A stretch of 64,000 bases of DNA from Diploptera punctata (Eukaryota > Arthropoda > Insecta > Blattodea > Blaberidae), in the NCBI GenBank assembly GCA_030220185.1, contig JASPKZ010001231.1, positions 124,001 to 188,000 on the forward strand. Direction: 5' to 3'. The notes beneath the pieces were generated by a model. The model saw only the letters and a program-made list of their open reading frames with translations. It was not told the DNA's origin and did not search any database. Shown here piece by piece: positions 44,622 through 57,377 of the stretch (positions within the stretch are counted from its first letter, which is position 1; each line of letters begins with the position of its first letter). Position numbers and translations under genes: made by a program.

Positions 44622-45960
44622 GCATCATCGTCCTTTCAAGTATTAGGCCCAGTGGCCCGTTATGGTCTCCCGCCATCTCCGAAAAGGTCGACCCACAGAT
44701 CTTCTGCCTCGAGGAATGTAGTGAAGAATTTGTTTTGGTATTCTGTGATGATCCATGCGCTGAATATGGGCTAGCCAATTGTTTCTATATTCTTGGAGGT
44801 ATTCAGATATAGGTACGATGTTTAACTCTCTGGCTATTGTTGAATTTCTTTGGTGGTCTAGAAGGCTATAACCTGCAGTTTGTCGCAGAAATTTCATCTC
44901 CGTGGCTGTAATATGACGATCATCCTGAGTTCTGATGGTCCAAGCTTCACTGCCATAACAGATTATGGGTCTAGCAAGAATTTTATAGATTTTCATTCTT
45001 GTGTGTCTCTGCACTTTTGATGGTTTAAAAACTTGGTTGATAATTCTTAAAGCTTTATTATAGTTTTGTATTTTAAAGGATATATCACATAACCCGGAAT
45101 CACTCAACATTACGATTACCGGCCGTGAAAGCCTGCATTCAACGATATATCACATTCCTCATTATAAGTTAGATTATATCCTAAGTATTTAAATGAATTA
45201 ACTTGCTCTAATATTGAATTCTGAATACAAATTTTACTTCTTACTGGGAATTTCCCTTGAAAGGCCATAACTTTAGATTTTGTTGTTGATATTTCCATGT
45301 TAAATCGTTGGGCTATTATATTAAGATGATGAGTGGAATATTGTAATTCATCTTCATTATTGCCGAAAAGAGCCTGATCATCTGCATATAAGAGTGTGTC
45401 TAAAATTGTGTGTCTTGAGAGAGGAATATTACCATGAACTGTCAATCTCCAGTGTCTGATGATAGCAGAATCCTTGTCTGGCTCCGTAATTTATATGTTT
45501 CCAATCTGACAATTCTGTTCCTATTTGTACTGCTATGATGTTATTTTTATACATATTAAAAATTGTTTGGATCAGTTGATTTGGTGTTCCATCATCAGTT
45601 AAGATATCTAAAAGTTTTTGTCTGTCAACTCGATCAAATGCTTTGATAAAATCTATAAACGCTATATGTAGTTTTTTATTGAATTCTTTGTGCTTTTCAA
45701 TCAATAAGTAGTTTTAAGGTGAAATAACCATCGGCACAGGATCTTCCCTTACGAAAACCATTTTGTTCTTCCCCTAATAATTTTTCATAGTGTTTTTGTA
45801 ATTTAGAAGCTAGAATTTTTGTAAAAACTTTATATCCACTGTTGAGAAGGCTAATGCCTCGATAATTATTATAATCTTTGAGGTTACCTTTTTTAAAAAT
45901 TGGTATGATAATGGCTTTCTGCCAAGATGAAGGTAGGTCTTCTCCTAAGATTATTTTGTT
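44622..45960 (-). mobile_element. LINE family B-like, 5'-truncated, 13-bp TSD
   Basis: Flanked by agatctataaaca (44609-44621 and 45961-45973). The minus strand carries RT blocks in order: LPSSWQKAIIIPIFKKGNLK, YRGISLLNSGYKVFTKILA, EQNGFRKGRSCADGYFTLK, then KKLHIAFIDFIKAFDRVDRQ, GARQG, YADDQALFGN (catalytic YADD near 45385), MEISTTKSKVMAFQGKFPVR, SFKYLGYNLTYNEECDIS, and ICYGSEAWTIRTQDD up to RRSVGRPFRRW. Shifts lie near 45700, 45460 and 45115. A 53-bp insertion sits at 45091. Confidence 0.85.
45091..45143. mobile_element. 53-bp insertion with 12-bp TSD
   Basis: Foreign sequence (contains ccggccgtgaaagcctgcat) between gatatatcacat at 45079-45090 and 45144-45155. Removing it and one repeat restores the LINE frame (NEECDIS joined to FKIQNYNKAL). 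Its small size fits a severely 5'-truncated retrotransposon end. Confidence 0.75.
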
Positions 45961-46071
45961 AGATCTATAAACAAAGACATAAAACCCTCAATTAATTACA
46001 ATAAACCATCCCATTCAGATGAAAACACAACTGACATAAAGTGGCCACCCATATAAATTAATAATGCAATA

Positions 46072-46262
46072 AGCAAATGGTAAAGAGAAAATGAATTAGC
46101 TCAATGGTTAAGAGCATCAGCATGGAAAACTGAAAGTTTAGGGTTCGATTCCCGGTTCAGGCATACATTTTTCTCTTTACCATTTGATTACAATAAATTT
46201 ACTTGAGTACTTTGATATACTTATTTCAATCATAGTAACAGCTGTAGCTTCTTAATATTAAT
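46072..46262 (+). repeat. tRNA-derived SINE, family A, copy 3, 14-bp TSD
   Basis: Flanked by ttaataatgcaata (46058-46071, 46263-46276). Head at about 46093-46163 with box A tagctcaatggtta and box B gggttcgattcccgg, then the family A tail. This copy defines the family length (about 191 bp). Confidence 0.85.
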
Positions 46263-46279
46263 TTAATAATAATGCAATA

Positions 46280-49200
46280 GTTTAACCAAATTTGAACAGA
46301 AAAAGAAACCATCTGCATATTGAAAGGAAGAAAGTAAAACAAAAGCATTATTACAATATTCATTAAGTTTCAGTAAGTCTTGGATATGCACTAATACAAA
46401 CCATTAATCACTTAATATCTAAATCCATTGAGGGTGCATCTGGTCTCGTCAACTGTCCTCCTTTGGCATTAAACAACAATGATAACAACTAATGAAAAAC
46501 TGAAATCAGGCTTTAGTGCTCAATGACAGGATCTTTGTCTCCTGATCTATTGCAGGTTATGGCTGGCAGCTGGATCATCGCTCTACCATCAACATAAAAA
46601 AACAATATCTATGAGCTGAAGAGGGCATTTAAGTCCCTAAAGCAGCCAGAAGAGACAGGCCACAGGTCCTGCTCGTTGACTTCACTTGGCTCCCAAATCG
46701 CTCGGCAGGGGGGGGGGACAACGGGTATGGGTACATAAAGGGTGGCTCTGCTCGTCCAACCCCATGTATAGTCTAGTCTAGTTTTTAATGTTTTTTTGTA
46801 TTATTCATTTAATACATCTCAGTGATGGATAAATTATTTATCCTTCATTAAAATGTATTTAATGAACAATAAAAAAACATTGAATGTAGAAGTTTGTTGG
46901 TAGAGTACTGTTCCACTCTGTTTATAGACATATATATATATATATACATAGCAATGTACGAAGCATGTTTAAATGAAGACCGAAGTTTCTTGAAATTAAC
47001 TTCACAGTTGTTTACATAAAATTTACAAATGTACTTCATTTATATCACTGTTTTCTCTTCCTTCACAGTTTATTATATTGCTCAGTTCTTTCTACTCACT
47101 GATTGTTTCGTTTAGAGCATCGTCTTGTCTTCACACTTAGGTATTGTCTACTCATCCACACTTTGGACACTACACACTGGTCTGATCCTGACACTTCTTA
47201 TATATGCGAGGGTAAAAATTCTGGACATCAGTCTTGAATTCTCTCATACATAAAGTCCAAGAAATGATTATTCCAGAATCAATGTATCTGGAAAATTATT
47301 TCTCTAGAAAGTATGTTTGCTGACTCAACATGACACGAATCCAACTCCTATTGGCTTATAAGGAATTCTTCTGCTGCCTGCGAAATTCAAAGGTGGTAAT
47401 TTGGCAACAGATCAAGAATGTGTTTTTTTTTGCCCAATTTGATAGTGTATTAAATTTAATACAATAAATTAACATTAACCTGTGCCACAATTGTTTTAGC
47501 TCAATGCAGCACGGGTTCCTCATCTTAAATTTCAACAAAATGGACTTTAAATTACCTCTTACAAGTAGAGGGGGAAAAAAGAAGTATGTGGAATGTAATA
47601 CAAGAAGTAAAAAAATATGGATGACCCTAATGTACACACCTCCAATCTGGTGTGACTATTGAAAAGGTAAAGGAATGTTAACTGACCATAAAGGCCCATG
47701 GAGAACATGTCTTTGGGTAAACAGGAGGAGTAACTATGACTCTCTTAAGAGCAGTCTGCCCCGCTTCCCTTATACAACAAATGAATACACATGTTCGCCA
47801 GTGGTGGCTGATGATAGGGAATGAGGATTTCAATTCAAACTGGTCTTTTGGGTGAAACTTTGGGTAATCCCATTAAACTTTATGAACATATACGTTGGTT
47901 ACCACAGCAGCTTAAGGTGGGAAGTTTACCAACTGGGGAAATACTTTACAACATGTGACGTAAACATTTTTTCTATGTTCCAATCATACACCATGCACAT
48001 GCGCCAACAAATGCAAAGTGGTTTACACTATGGAATCAAGTAATGCAGCCAACATATACATGATATTTGAATGAACCTAAAAGCTAACCTAATGCAATTT
48101 AAGTACTCTAACCTGTGAAAGAATGCACACTGATTTTATTTAGTGTAAGTTAATTAGTATAGACTCTATGTTGGCTGCACTGGAACACAAAATATTTGTT
48201 AAAATCACTATGGCTACCACATCTTCATGAAGTTCAATATCGTGAATAAATATATTCAAATAATCATTAGAAAACATGTAAAAATCATTGTAAATGGTGG
48301 GAAATAATTTGAAAAGTGCAACCCTAAAAATAAAATTTGAAAGGAGTTTATGAAGAAATTTAAAAAGTCGCATCACAGGTTTTAAAGTTTAGCCCTAACT
48401 GGTATTGAGAATGACCAAATGCCTTATCTAATTAGTGACGCACATGAATGAATTAACTTTGTCCCTATCTATACATGTCATATTTTATAAGGTGAGGAGG
48501 TATATATTACCATTTCCACATGTTGAATGAGTTTTGTTAGTGTGAAACTAATATCTTTCAAAGTTATATATAAAAGAGTTTGAATATTTATTAAGATCAT
48601 GGATTATACCTAGGTATTAAAATTGTATAATTATAACATATTGGTATACTTATTAGTTTAGAATTCATTCTTCTTTTACTTTCATTAAATTTTTTTATTT
48701 GTACTTGATATTTTTTTTTAATTATAGACTGTATTTTAGATCAGTTATGTCTTAGCATTTTATACCAATTTTCTTCTCATAAGATTTTTTGCCATTTGGA
48801 ATTTAGAAAAAATGGTAAAATTCTATTGAAATTCTCTTAACAACAAATGTAGATTAGGTAATATTTCAATTAATTGTATTGATAGTTGAAACTAATATCT
48901 GATGTTATAATTGAATATAATTACAAGCTTACAACATTGTTTTAGTACTGACAATTCATATTTTTATGAATTTAATATGCTAAAAGATAGGGTATTACTT
49001 ACCTTCAAAACAATTTTTGTGGTAAAATGAACTATTTTCAAGGCAAAAATCATTTGACTTGAAAAAAAAAATTGCAACATTTTATCAGATTATCAATTTT
49101 ATAGGCTATTTGTAGACAGAATGATCAATAAATATTATTACTTCTTTATTATTATTAAATAATATATGCACAAATTAACAAGTGAAGTTATTTTTTACAG

Positions 49201-50490
49201 ACTTTTTATGTTGTTTGTCATCTAATTTTAGGATGATAAAAATAGGTATTTTTATATAATTGTATAAGCTGAAATACATCACATGCCAGCTTATAATATA
49301 TTGTATTCTCAACATGTTATTCAACCTCTCATTTTTATTCAAACTAAACATGATTGTATTGTTTTACCAATGATTGACTTTTACTAATTGGACCTGTAAC
49401 GTAAGTTTGTGAAATTTGATGAAAACATGTAATTGTAAGGCATACCTCTTACTTTAAAAATAGTAAAATTAGAAAAAATTAAAAGCAGAAGTATAAAGAA
49501 ATGTCTGCAATTGTTCTTCCAGAATGTATGTGTGAGGATTTGGAGATTAGAGAGACTCGTGCATAATTACCAGTATAATAGTATTAAACTGTTGTTGTTC
49601 CGTGCATTAATCGATGTCCATATCTTCAATGTATTCAGGGGTTTGTTACGTGTATACGATGTACATATAGTGGCAAAATAATATTTTTATTTTGTGTGTG
49701 CTTCCTTTTATGAAGTTACACATTATGTCTGCAGATACAGCCTTCTTATAATAAACTCGCTTACCTCTCTGGAATTTTATTAATGTAGAGCAAACCAAAG
49801 TTCTTTCAGTGTTTGACTATTAAAAGCATTCTAAGGAGATTCTTAATGCAAATGTGACTGATACTCAATTACTTTTATCTCCACCAATTTTGCTTGCAGG
49901 TGAAGGTTGGATTAGCTTACATTGCAAATGAAACAAATTAGAATTGACTCATGAAGTGAGTTACAAACAACTTTCCTCCAACTTGTCCATCTGTCTTGTC
50001 TTTTTTAGGATGATTGTGCCTTTTTTCCTGCCTACTTACCATTATTATTCAAAGCTTTTTAAGTTGACAATACTGCAAATTCTCTGATTGCTGTACAATT
50101 GAAAGAAATTGTAGTGTTATAATCATTACTTATTGAGTTGTGAGATAAATAGAAACAGATTGAATCCTTATTTAAATTAAATTACTTATCCTGTATTAAC
50201 TTACCTGTCCTATATGCTTCTTCAATATATTCATCCACTGAATTCTCGACTAATTCATCTGTGATAATCATTAAATGGTTAAAAAATTTCAAATTGAACT
50301 CATAATTTGATCAAATTAATAGAAATTTCATTACCAGGAAAGTACTGACTGTACACTGAAGAAACCAAATAATCTACATATTGACTTGAGGGTGTTCAAA
50401 ACTCTCTTTTACTTATCAAACAAATTTATGGAACAGTCATTAAATAAATAATAATTTAGGCCTAATCTCATGTTTCCAGGACTAGTTTCA
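46280..50490. other. Largely AT-rich noncoding DNA
   Basis: Holds a run of G (46711-46719) in a GC-richer patch of unknown origin (46500-46790), a TA repeat (46931-46946), and GC-moderate stretches at 47040-47230 and 47640-48010 without recognisable domains. 48500-50490 is plain AT-rich DNA. No gene is supported. Confidence 0.4.
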
Positions 50491-50499
50491 AGCAAATTT

Positions 50500-51200
50500 T
50501 TTCCTCAATATCAACTGGCATCTGACTGTTGATTTGAGGGTTTGTATTCCTTCCTCTGTTGGTGGACCGATGAACCTCCAGTTTAAATATTTTTAATTAT
50601 AACCAGCCTCATGGGCTAGTGGTCAGCGTTACTGACTACTGTTCATGAAGTCCTGGGTTCGATTCCCGGTCAGACCATAGGAATTTTTTCATAAAGGGAA
50701 TTATTCCTGTGGTTGTCCATGGTCTGGAATTTAGGTTAAGTTTAGTTAAGAACTCTCCTGGCGCTTCATTATCATTTATCACCCATCATATCATCAGGGT
50801 AACGTAACTCTGCCTTCCAGGTGCCCCAGCCTAAGAAATGGATTACAATTCTGCCAATGCCTGGAGAGAAAGCTAGAAATGTCATAAGACAACCTGGTGA
50901 CATTAGACAAAAAAATATATTTTTAATTATTATGAGTTAGGCTGTTTTGACTCACCTCATATTTACAGTTTTATTGCAGACTGCAGAACACACTATGTGT
51001 CATTGTCAATGCTTCCTAACTGTTGAATTTGCAGTTGGCGATCTTGTAGTAAGTTGATTTCTGTTTCCTCTGTTGGCTGACCAATGAACTTCCAAATCTT
51101 TTTTTCCCCGGGAATTTCAAAATTCATTATTTTGTCTTTGTATTTTTTAATGTAGATTTTTCCCAATTTGCGAATTCTTTAGATTTAAAAAATATCAATT
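50500..51200 (-). pseudogene. Worn Penelope-like 3' end carrying a SINE
   Basis: On the minus strand, remnants of the PLE tail appear on both sides of the SINE: ctctgttggtggaccgatga at 50558 and cctctgttggctgaccaatg at 51076, plus the gactcacctcatatttac signature at 50949. A frame fragment covering the region after GIY-YIG is visible at 51100-51185. Decayed. Confidence 0.55.
50601..50916 (+). repeat. tRNA-derived SINE with 14-bp TSD
   Basis: Flanked by atatttttaattat (50587-50600, 50917-50930). The tRNA-like head has box A-like gggctagtggtcagcg and box B gggttcgattcccgg. The 3' body (ttaggttaagtttagttaag onward) is shared with the SINE at 61579-61968, although their tRNA heads differ. Confidence 0.85.
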
Positions 51201-51209
51201 TTTTGCAAT

Positions 51210-52135
51210 ATTCAGAATAAAAAAACAATTTATTTAAATGATCATTAAAAATAGTGTGCAATACATTTGTATTAAATGCATAACAGATTTTCAGGTGATT
51301 TTTTTCCCCCCAAATTTTTCCTCAATTTTGTTATAACACTTCATTTGTAAGCAATATACTATTATTAGTTAATTGGTTCCAGTTTGCCAATTGTGCTACA
51401 TCTTCCTGTAGTTATTTAATACTATTTTCTCTTCTAAGTATCCCTTTCTCCCTTGACATCTTATAACTGTCCCTCTTCTGTGACTATGTTAGCGATAATT
51501 AAACCAAAGTTCTTAAGGCAGATTTTCTTCTTCCCATAGCTAAAATCCAACATTTTTAGTGTCACATTGCTGAAAGAGCTTTTGTTTTCCCTATATTAGA
51601 ATTCTGCACAGTCCTGAAACTCAGGGTAATAAACATCCTTAAAACTAATAGTCTAGTGGTAATCTAAGTGCCATTAATGTTTTCTTAAGTGACAGTATAG
51701 ATCAACCAAAGAATGGACATATAATCAGATAACATGCCTTTTATTTTAGTTCAACCAAAGAACAAATGTTACTTCTTTTGAAGTATCAAGCTAACTAAAT
51801 GAGTTTCATGTTGCCATATTCTTGTATTACGAAATGACTGATCATACTAGTGATCTATAGTATTAAGAAGTTGTATTAATATAGTATTAGAACTAGCTTA
51901 TGTAGTGATGAATTGTGAAGCTTTTTGTATTGCCTGCTCTGTGGTGATTTTTCTTATTAAACAAAATTCTCCATTTTATAAGTCTGCATATCTAGTTGTG
52001 TTCTCTTCAGACATTTATAACTATTTAAATGTTTAGTGAATGAGTATAACTATAAAAAGTAGTAAAAGTAATACTTTTAAGTATAGCGTTAAGTTGTTCT
52101 TTTTATTTGATATATACAGCATATTGACTCTAATG
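51210..52135. other. AT-rich noncoding DNA
   Basis: Nothing supportable. Confidence 0.4.
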
Positions 52136-52150
52136 AATATGTATAGTATT

Positions 52151-52318
52151 AATATTTAATTTTAGGAAGTAATATTTTGAGGTTATTTTAATTATATTAT
52201 TTTTAGTCTGATCATCTTACCTCAATATTAATGTTGATTTGTTCTTGGACATGTTTCAAAACAATTCTGTTTTATCGTCAGCTTGTCCAGCTAAGATGAT
52301 CAGACTAAAAATAATATA
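52151..52318. mobile_element. Mini Penelope-like hairpin element with 12-bp TSD
   Basis: A 168-bp unit flanked by atgtatagtatt (52139-52150, 52319-52330). It starts like 15095 (tttaattttaggaagt) and has the same left arm, but its right arm is short (about 30 bp pairing with agtctgatcatctta). A second, differently truncated member of the hairpin-only family. Confidence 0.75.
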
Positions 52319-52746
52319 ATGTATAGTATTGACTGAATGATTTTTAAACATTCAATAGAATATTGAGTTTTCCATTACCAAACTATATCTGCATCTGTTT
52401 ATATATTCAGTTGGAATAAAAAAAAAATCCATCCTTTAATGATAAATTTAATGATGTCTGGTACCAGAAACTTTGAAAGACATTTTCTTTATATTCAGTG
52501 ATTCACTTTAATATTGGAGCATTCTTATCTTCCCTATTTTCAGGACATTACTTTACATTTAAAATGTTAATGATAAACAAGCTATCAAAATGAGAACAAT
52601 GCATCAATTTGCATTATATAAAATTTTGGAAAGATCAGTTCTCTGTTGTGGGAGCAAGGCATAGACCCTGCAAAAGAGTGATGACAGTAGAATTACAGCT
52701 GGTGAGATGAGATTCTTGCTCAAAACAGAGCATTATCAGTTGGGAT

Positions 52747-53690
52747 CATGATAAGAAAAAGTGTGGGCGGGATTTGAACCTAGACCTCTGGATTGATACT
52801 CCAGTGTGCTAACAATTACGCTCGCAAGCAAATTTAGTACAAATAATTATTTTTCTTTACATATATTCTCTATTAGAGGTAGCGGGAACTCGGTTCCACT
52901 GCATTCTAGTAGCTCCTGTTATAAGTAAACAAATTAAAGAGAATCTTTTTACTTTATAGCAGTGACAGTTCTTTATTTTGATGCTATAATTAAATTTTTG
53001 ACATTGAGCAATGCAAGCTTCATATGACATGATCCATCCATCCATAGTAATTCTGCCCAAGGGCAGGTCTTTCACTGCAATCATAGCATTTTCATGCTAT
53101 GCTTTGCAGCTTTACTAGGGAATTATAGGTGTGGTAGCTTCCCGTTCTATTCACACTGTGAAAAATGATGATGATAATGGTGATGGCCAGATGATTTTCG
53201 GGGACTGTTGGGCCCTAAGCTTCCTGACATTTGTCTTACAGGTGAGGAAAAAACCCGAAAGAACCTCAACCAGGAACCTGTCCCAACCAGAAATTGAACC
53301 TGAGCCCGCTGCATGACAAGGCAGCACACTACTTCGAGACCACAGTGATGGACTATGACATGATAAGAAAAATAAATGCTTGGACAGAATTTGAACCCAG
53401 ACCTCTAGATTAATACTCCAGTGTGCTACCAATTATGCTACCAAGCAAATCTAGCACAAACATTTATTTTTCTTTGTATATATTCTCTATTATGAGAGGT
53501 AGTGGGAACTTGATCTCCACTGCCCTCTAATAGCTTCTATAACAAATAAGCAAATTAAAGAGAATATTTTTACTTTATAGCAGTGACACTTCTTTATTTC
53601 GATGCTAAAATTAAATTTTTGACATTGAGCAATGCAAGCTTAATATGACATGATAAGAAAAATAAATGCTTGAACAGGATTATATATATA
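52747..53690. repeat. Tandem units with minus-strand SINE heads
   Basis: Two direct copies (about 52747-53033 and 53354-53650) each hold a minus-strand tRNA-like head (gggatttgaacctagacctc) and a body through ttgacattgagcaatgcaag. A third starts at 53645 and is cut by a TA microsatellite (53682-53704). A different SINE (53034-53353) is inserted between the first two. Confidence 0.7.
53034..53353 (-). repeat. tRNA-derived SINE with 11-bp TSD
   Basis: Flanked by tatgacatgat (53023-53033, 53354-53364). It is the reverse orientation of the family at 59455-59775, with head near 53285-53350 and a CCAT repeat at its 3' end (53034-53045). Open frames over it are shadows. Confidence 0.82.
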
Positions 53691-53704
53691 TATATATATA
53701 TATA

Positions 53705-54780
53705 ATTTCTATATTTAAAAATGTATTTATTATAAAAAATTGCTTTTCAATCATGTTGAGACAGAGAAAGGTTAAAAAAACTCGCTGTTGCAGTGAACAA
53801 TGAAAACTTTAAATAATATGAGTTAGAAAATACACAGCTCACCTCATATTTGTGGTTTATTGTCATTGTCATTTGTTTCTAACTCAATTTTACACTTTAC
53901 ACTCCCAAAAATGGAATTCAGTGTTGCTCCAAAATTATATTGATTCACTGTATATAAAATAATATATTGTAGTATTTATACGTATAAAGTAATTAAGAGG
54001 AATTTTTGTTTGTTGAATTTCAATCTAGGCTGTTTAGCTTTGCGTAAGAACTACTAAAAATACAGTGATTGAATTTACCTCTAACAGTGAAGGATTTTAA
54101 CTACCTCTATGAACCAGATAAGCCATGTGTCAAGAGTTACATAAAAGATAAGCCAAGCTATAACAAGAATATTTATACTTTAATATCGATTATAAATATT
54201 TCCCTCCAAATGTAGTAGTAAAAATAGTATAAATTGAATAATTTATTTCCTGTGTTAGTTATAAAAAAATATATATATAGTTATATTTAATTTCATATAA
54301 CAGAATTTATCTTAAACAATCAAATTATTTTATTAAATTTTAGTAGTAATATTCATATAAAAATTTCCCAAACATATCTACACATGTATATGACTGATCT
54401 ACACTGCATTCCAGTTATGTTGGGAAAGCAAGTCAATGGAGAGTGTCTGATGTTCAACCGAATGTTGCTATGCATTAGTTGTCAAGCAGGGAATTCCCAT
54501 GGAGCATAATTTACAGCAACTCACTTTGTTTCTCTGGCAGTTCTGTTTCCGACGTAATAAATTGAGTAAAATAAATGTTCACTATTAATGTTATTTAACA
54601 ACAAAGTGTACAAGTGCCATTGAACTGCAGTAGTGTGAAGTGCAGATTAATTTTATGTAGTGTGATGTAGAATGCTGAAATTAATGGTGATTATCAACCA
54701 GGATGTTCTGCACATTCGCTAGTCGACGCACGTAAGTGGGAGAAGAGTTTCATATAGGAGAAAAATGCAGGTTATAAATG
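53705..54780. other. AT-rich DNA, then a GC-moderate stretch
   Basis: 53810-53900 carries another PLE terminal signature (cagctcacctcatatttg). From about 54400 to 54780 the composition is more balanced and ends in a donor-like cacgtaagtggg (54727-54738); no coding frame of note precedes it. It could be the 5' end of an unknown transcript, but evidence is thin. Confidence 0.3.
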
Positions 54781-55166
54781 TATACAGCAAGCTCCCAATT
54801 ATCCGTGCACGTGTTATCTGGTTTGCAGATTATATCTGAGCATAACTCTTTTTAATAATGAGTGGAGAACATACTTTTAACGACTCACATCATACATTTT
54901 CAAATTTCTTTGATACCGACGGTTTCAGGCAATATTTTGTCCCTCTTCAGTCATGACTTCTACTGATGAAATTCTCTGGTTGTTGATTTCTCTATGGACA
55001 TCAAATATTCAATAGAGAAGTTCAGAAGAATAAATATTGATCTATGATTATATTTAATTAATGTTGGGAAGTAAACATTATGAGGTATAATCATTAAAAA
55101 TCATCGGAGAACATATTGTTTAAATAACTCACCTCATAGGATTTATGCTTCCATGATATCGCGATT

Positions 55167-55935
55167 TCAAACATAATCATGTTCATCGTCAGCCATAACT
55201 CCGACTGTTGAAATTCTTCGGCCGTCAACTATTCTATTGTCACCATCTTCAGTGCTGCTATCTATGGTTGAATTTATGAACTTCGAAATCAATGTAATTT
55301 CGTTAGGGATATCAAAATTCATTGATCTATTTTTGTTTTTCTGAATGTATATTTTTTCCCAAACTGTCAATTCCAAAGGTTTCTCTACTTGTTTTAAAAG
55401 TTTAGCTTCTCTTCCAATTTTATGATGTTCTAATAAACTATGTGCAGCAATTGCAGATTTTTCAATTTCACAATTTTTAATATTTCTGAAATGTTTCTTT
55501 TGTCCGAATTTCCAAATTCCTTTTTGTTTTTCCTATATATACTTTATTGCAATCTTCACAATTTATTTGATAAATTCCAGATTTCTTACTGTCTGGAACT
55601 TTGACTTTTTTATTGGTACTTAGAAGATTACCCAGACTAAATTTATTTATTGGTGCCAAAAAAATGTTGTATTTGTCAAAATTTTTTGAAATTTCCTATG
55701 CATTTCAGGATGGTAAGTAATTTTCTTGTATTTTTTCTTTTCTTTGCAATTTTGTAAAGTAGTATATTCATTAAGTCTTTTATTGTGTTTGAATTTCTTC
55801 AACTTATTTATAATTAATTCTTTATCAAAACCATTTAATCTAGCAGTGTTTAAGATATGTTTGAACTCTTTATTGAAATTTTCTTCGTTTAATGGTACAT
55901 TTGTCAATCTGTAAATTAAGCTATTGAATATAAAT
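55167..55935 (-). pseudogene. PLE linker and GIY-YIG domain, left arm
   Basis: Minus-strand frames give the linker (FNKEFKHILNTARLNGFDKE), then KKSGIYQINCEDCNKVYIGK and TKRNLEIRTKE, then the C-terminal tail ELTVWEKIYIQKNKNRSMNF. Two shifts break it (near 55660 and 55490). Confidence 0.72.
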
Positions 55936-56008
55936 ATATATATCTAAATGGCTAGTACAAAAATTTAATGAGTTTCCCAAATTTGACACTAAAAATATTC
56001 AGAACTCT

Positions 56009-57377
56009 TTGGAATTGGTTGACAAATTGGAAAATATGAGTCTAGGACATGATGACAGATTGGTTTCATTTGATGTAATTTCATTGTTTCCTAGTATACC
56101 AGTTGAAAAAATGCTAATTTTTTTGAGAAAATGGTTAAGTTCTTTAAATATTAAAAATGAAATATTAGAGGAATATATAACTCTTACTAAGCTATGTGTC
56201 AGTAATTCTTATTTTACCTATAATGAAAAATTTTACCAACAGGTTTCGGGTTTGTCAATGGGTAATCCGCTTTCACCATTTTTAGCTGATTTGTTCATGA
56301 GTTACTTGGAGTGTCAAATCACTAAAGCATACCCATGGATGTTTAAGACTTGTACAGATATGTGGATGATATTTTTGCAATAATAAATTCTAAGGATATT
56401 GAAGATGCTCTTAAATTATTAAACCTTCAGGATGAATCAGTAAAGTTTACCGTCGAATTAGAAAAAGAAAACAAAATTCCTTTTTTGGATTTATGTATAA
56501 TTAGGAATGATCAAACACTGAAAATTGAATTTGATATATTTAGAAAAGGAACTCATACAGATAATTGCATTAAATCATCAGGCTTCAATCACATTGCTCA
56601 TAAGCATGCAATATTCAATAGCTTAATTTACAGATTGACAAATGTACCATTAAACGAAGAAAATTTCAATAAAGAGTTCAAACATATCTTAAACACTGCT
56701 AGATTAAATGGTTTTGATAAAGAATTAATTATAAATAAGTTGAAGAAATTCAAACACAATAAAAGACTTAATGAATATACTACTTTACAAAAAATTGCAA
56801 AGAAAAGAAAAAATACAAGAAAATTACTTACCATCCTGAAATGCATAGGAAATTTCAAAAAATTTTTGACAAATACAACATTTTTTTGGCACCAATAAAT
56901 AAATTTAGTCTGGGTAATCTTCTAAGTACCAATAAAAAAGTCAAAGTTCCAGACAGTAAGAAATCTGGAATTTATCAAATAAATTGTGAAGATTGCAATA
57001 AAGTTTAATTAGGAAAAACAAAAAGGAATTCGGAAATTCGGACAAAAGAACATTTCAGAAATATTAAAAATTGTGAAATTGAAAAATCTGCAATTGCTGC
57101 ACATAGTTTATTAGAACATCATAAAATTGGAAGAGAAGCTAAACTTTTAAAACAAGTAGAGAAACCTTTGGAATTGACAGTTTGGGAAAAAATATACATT
57201 CAGAAAAACAAAAATAGATCAATGAATTTTGATATCCCTAACGAAATTACATTGATTTCGAAGTTCATAAATTCAACCATAGATAGCAGCACTGAAGATG
57301 GTGACAATAGAATAGTTGACGGCCGAAGAATTTCAACAGTCGGAGTTATGGCTGACGATGAACATGATTATGTTTGA
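56009..57377 (+). pseudogene. PLE reverse transcriptase plus GIY-YIG endonuclease, broken
   Basis: The first frame (56009-56383) has DRLVSFDVISLFPSIPVEKM (RT motif A, FDVISLFPSIP) and YQQVSGLSMGNPLSPFLADL (motif B, GLSMG-PLSP). A shift leads to the next frame (56350-56898), which opens with YRYVDDIFAIINS, the catalytic YVDD, and continues into KIPFLDLCIIRNDQTLKIEF, KGTHTD and the linker. After another shift come KSGIYQINCEDCNKV, where the nuclease YIGKT has become LGKT after a stop, and the C-terminal frame ending 57377. It copies its RNA and primes at a nick; this copy cannot. Confidence 0.82.

Larger units (their letters stand above)
38950..46057 (+). mobile_element. Jockey-like LINE, nearly full length but broken and split
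   Basis: Non-LTR retrotransposon read on the plus strand: a 5' region with a repeated gctgaccaatag motif (38958, 39032), an ORF1 with CCHC knuckles (about 39052-40320), an endonuclease/RT ORF2 (about 40830-44110), and a tail that resumes at 44508-44621 and 45974-46057. Insertions split it at 42747 (Harbinger-type), 44131 (LINE fragment) and 44622 (LINE fragment). Removing them restores continuity. Superfamily by gag/EN/RT layout; the clade is not certain. Confidence 0.78.

Noticed and set aside
46500..46790. GC-richer patch with a G run as a gene fragment
   Set aside because: No frame of useful length or recognisable motif; probably an old repeat.
54400..54780. Promoter and first exon of an unknown gene
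   Set aside because: Only a composition change and one donor-like site support it; no TATA, initiator or coding exon can be tied to it.
54961..55020. Hammerhead ribozyme in the PLE arm (ctgatga near 54963)
   Set aside because: The CTGATGA box is present, but I could not find a GAAA box with matching stems in either orientation.
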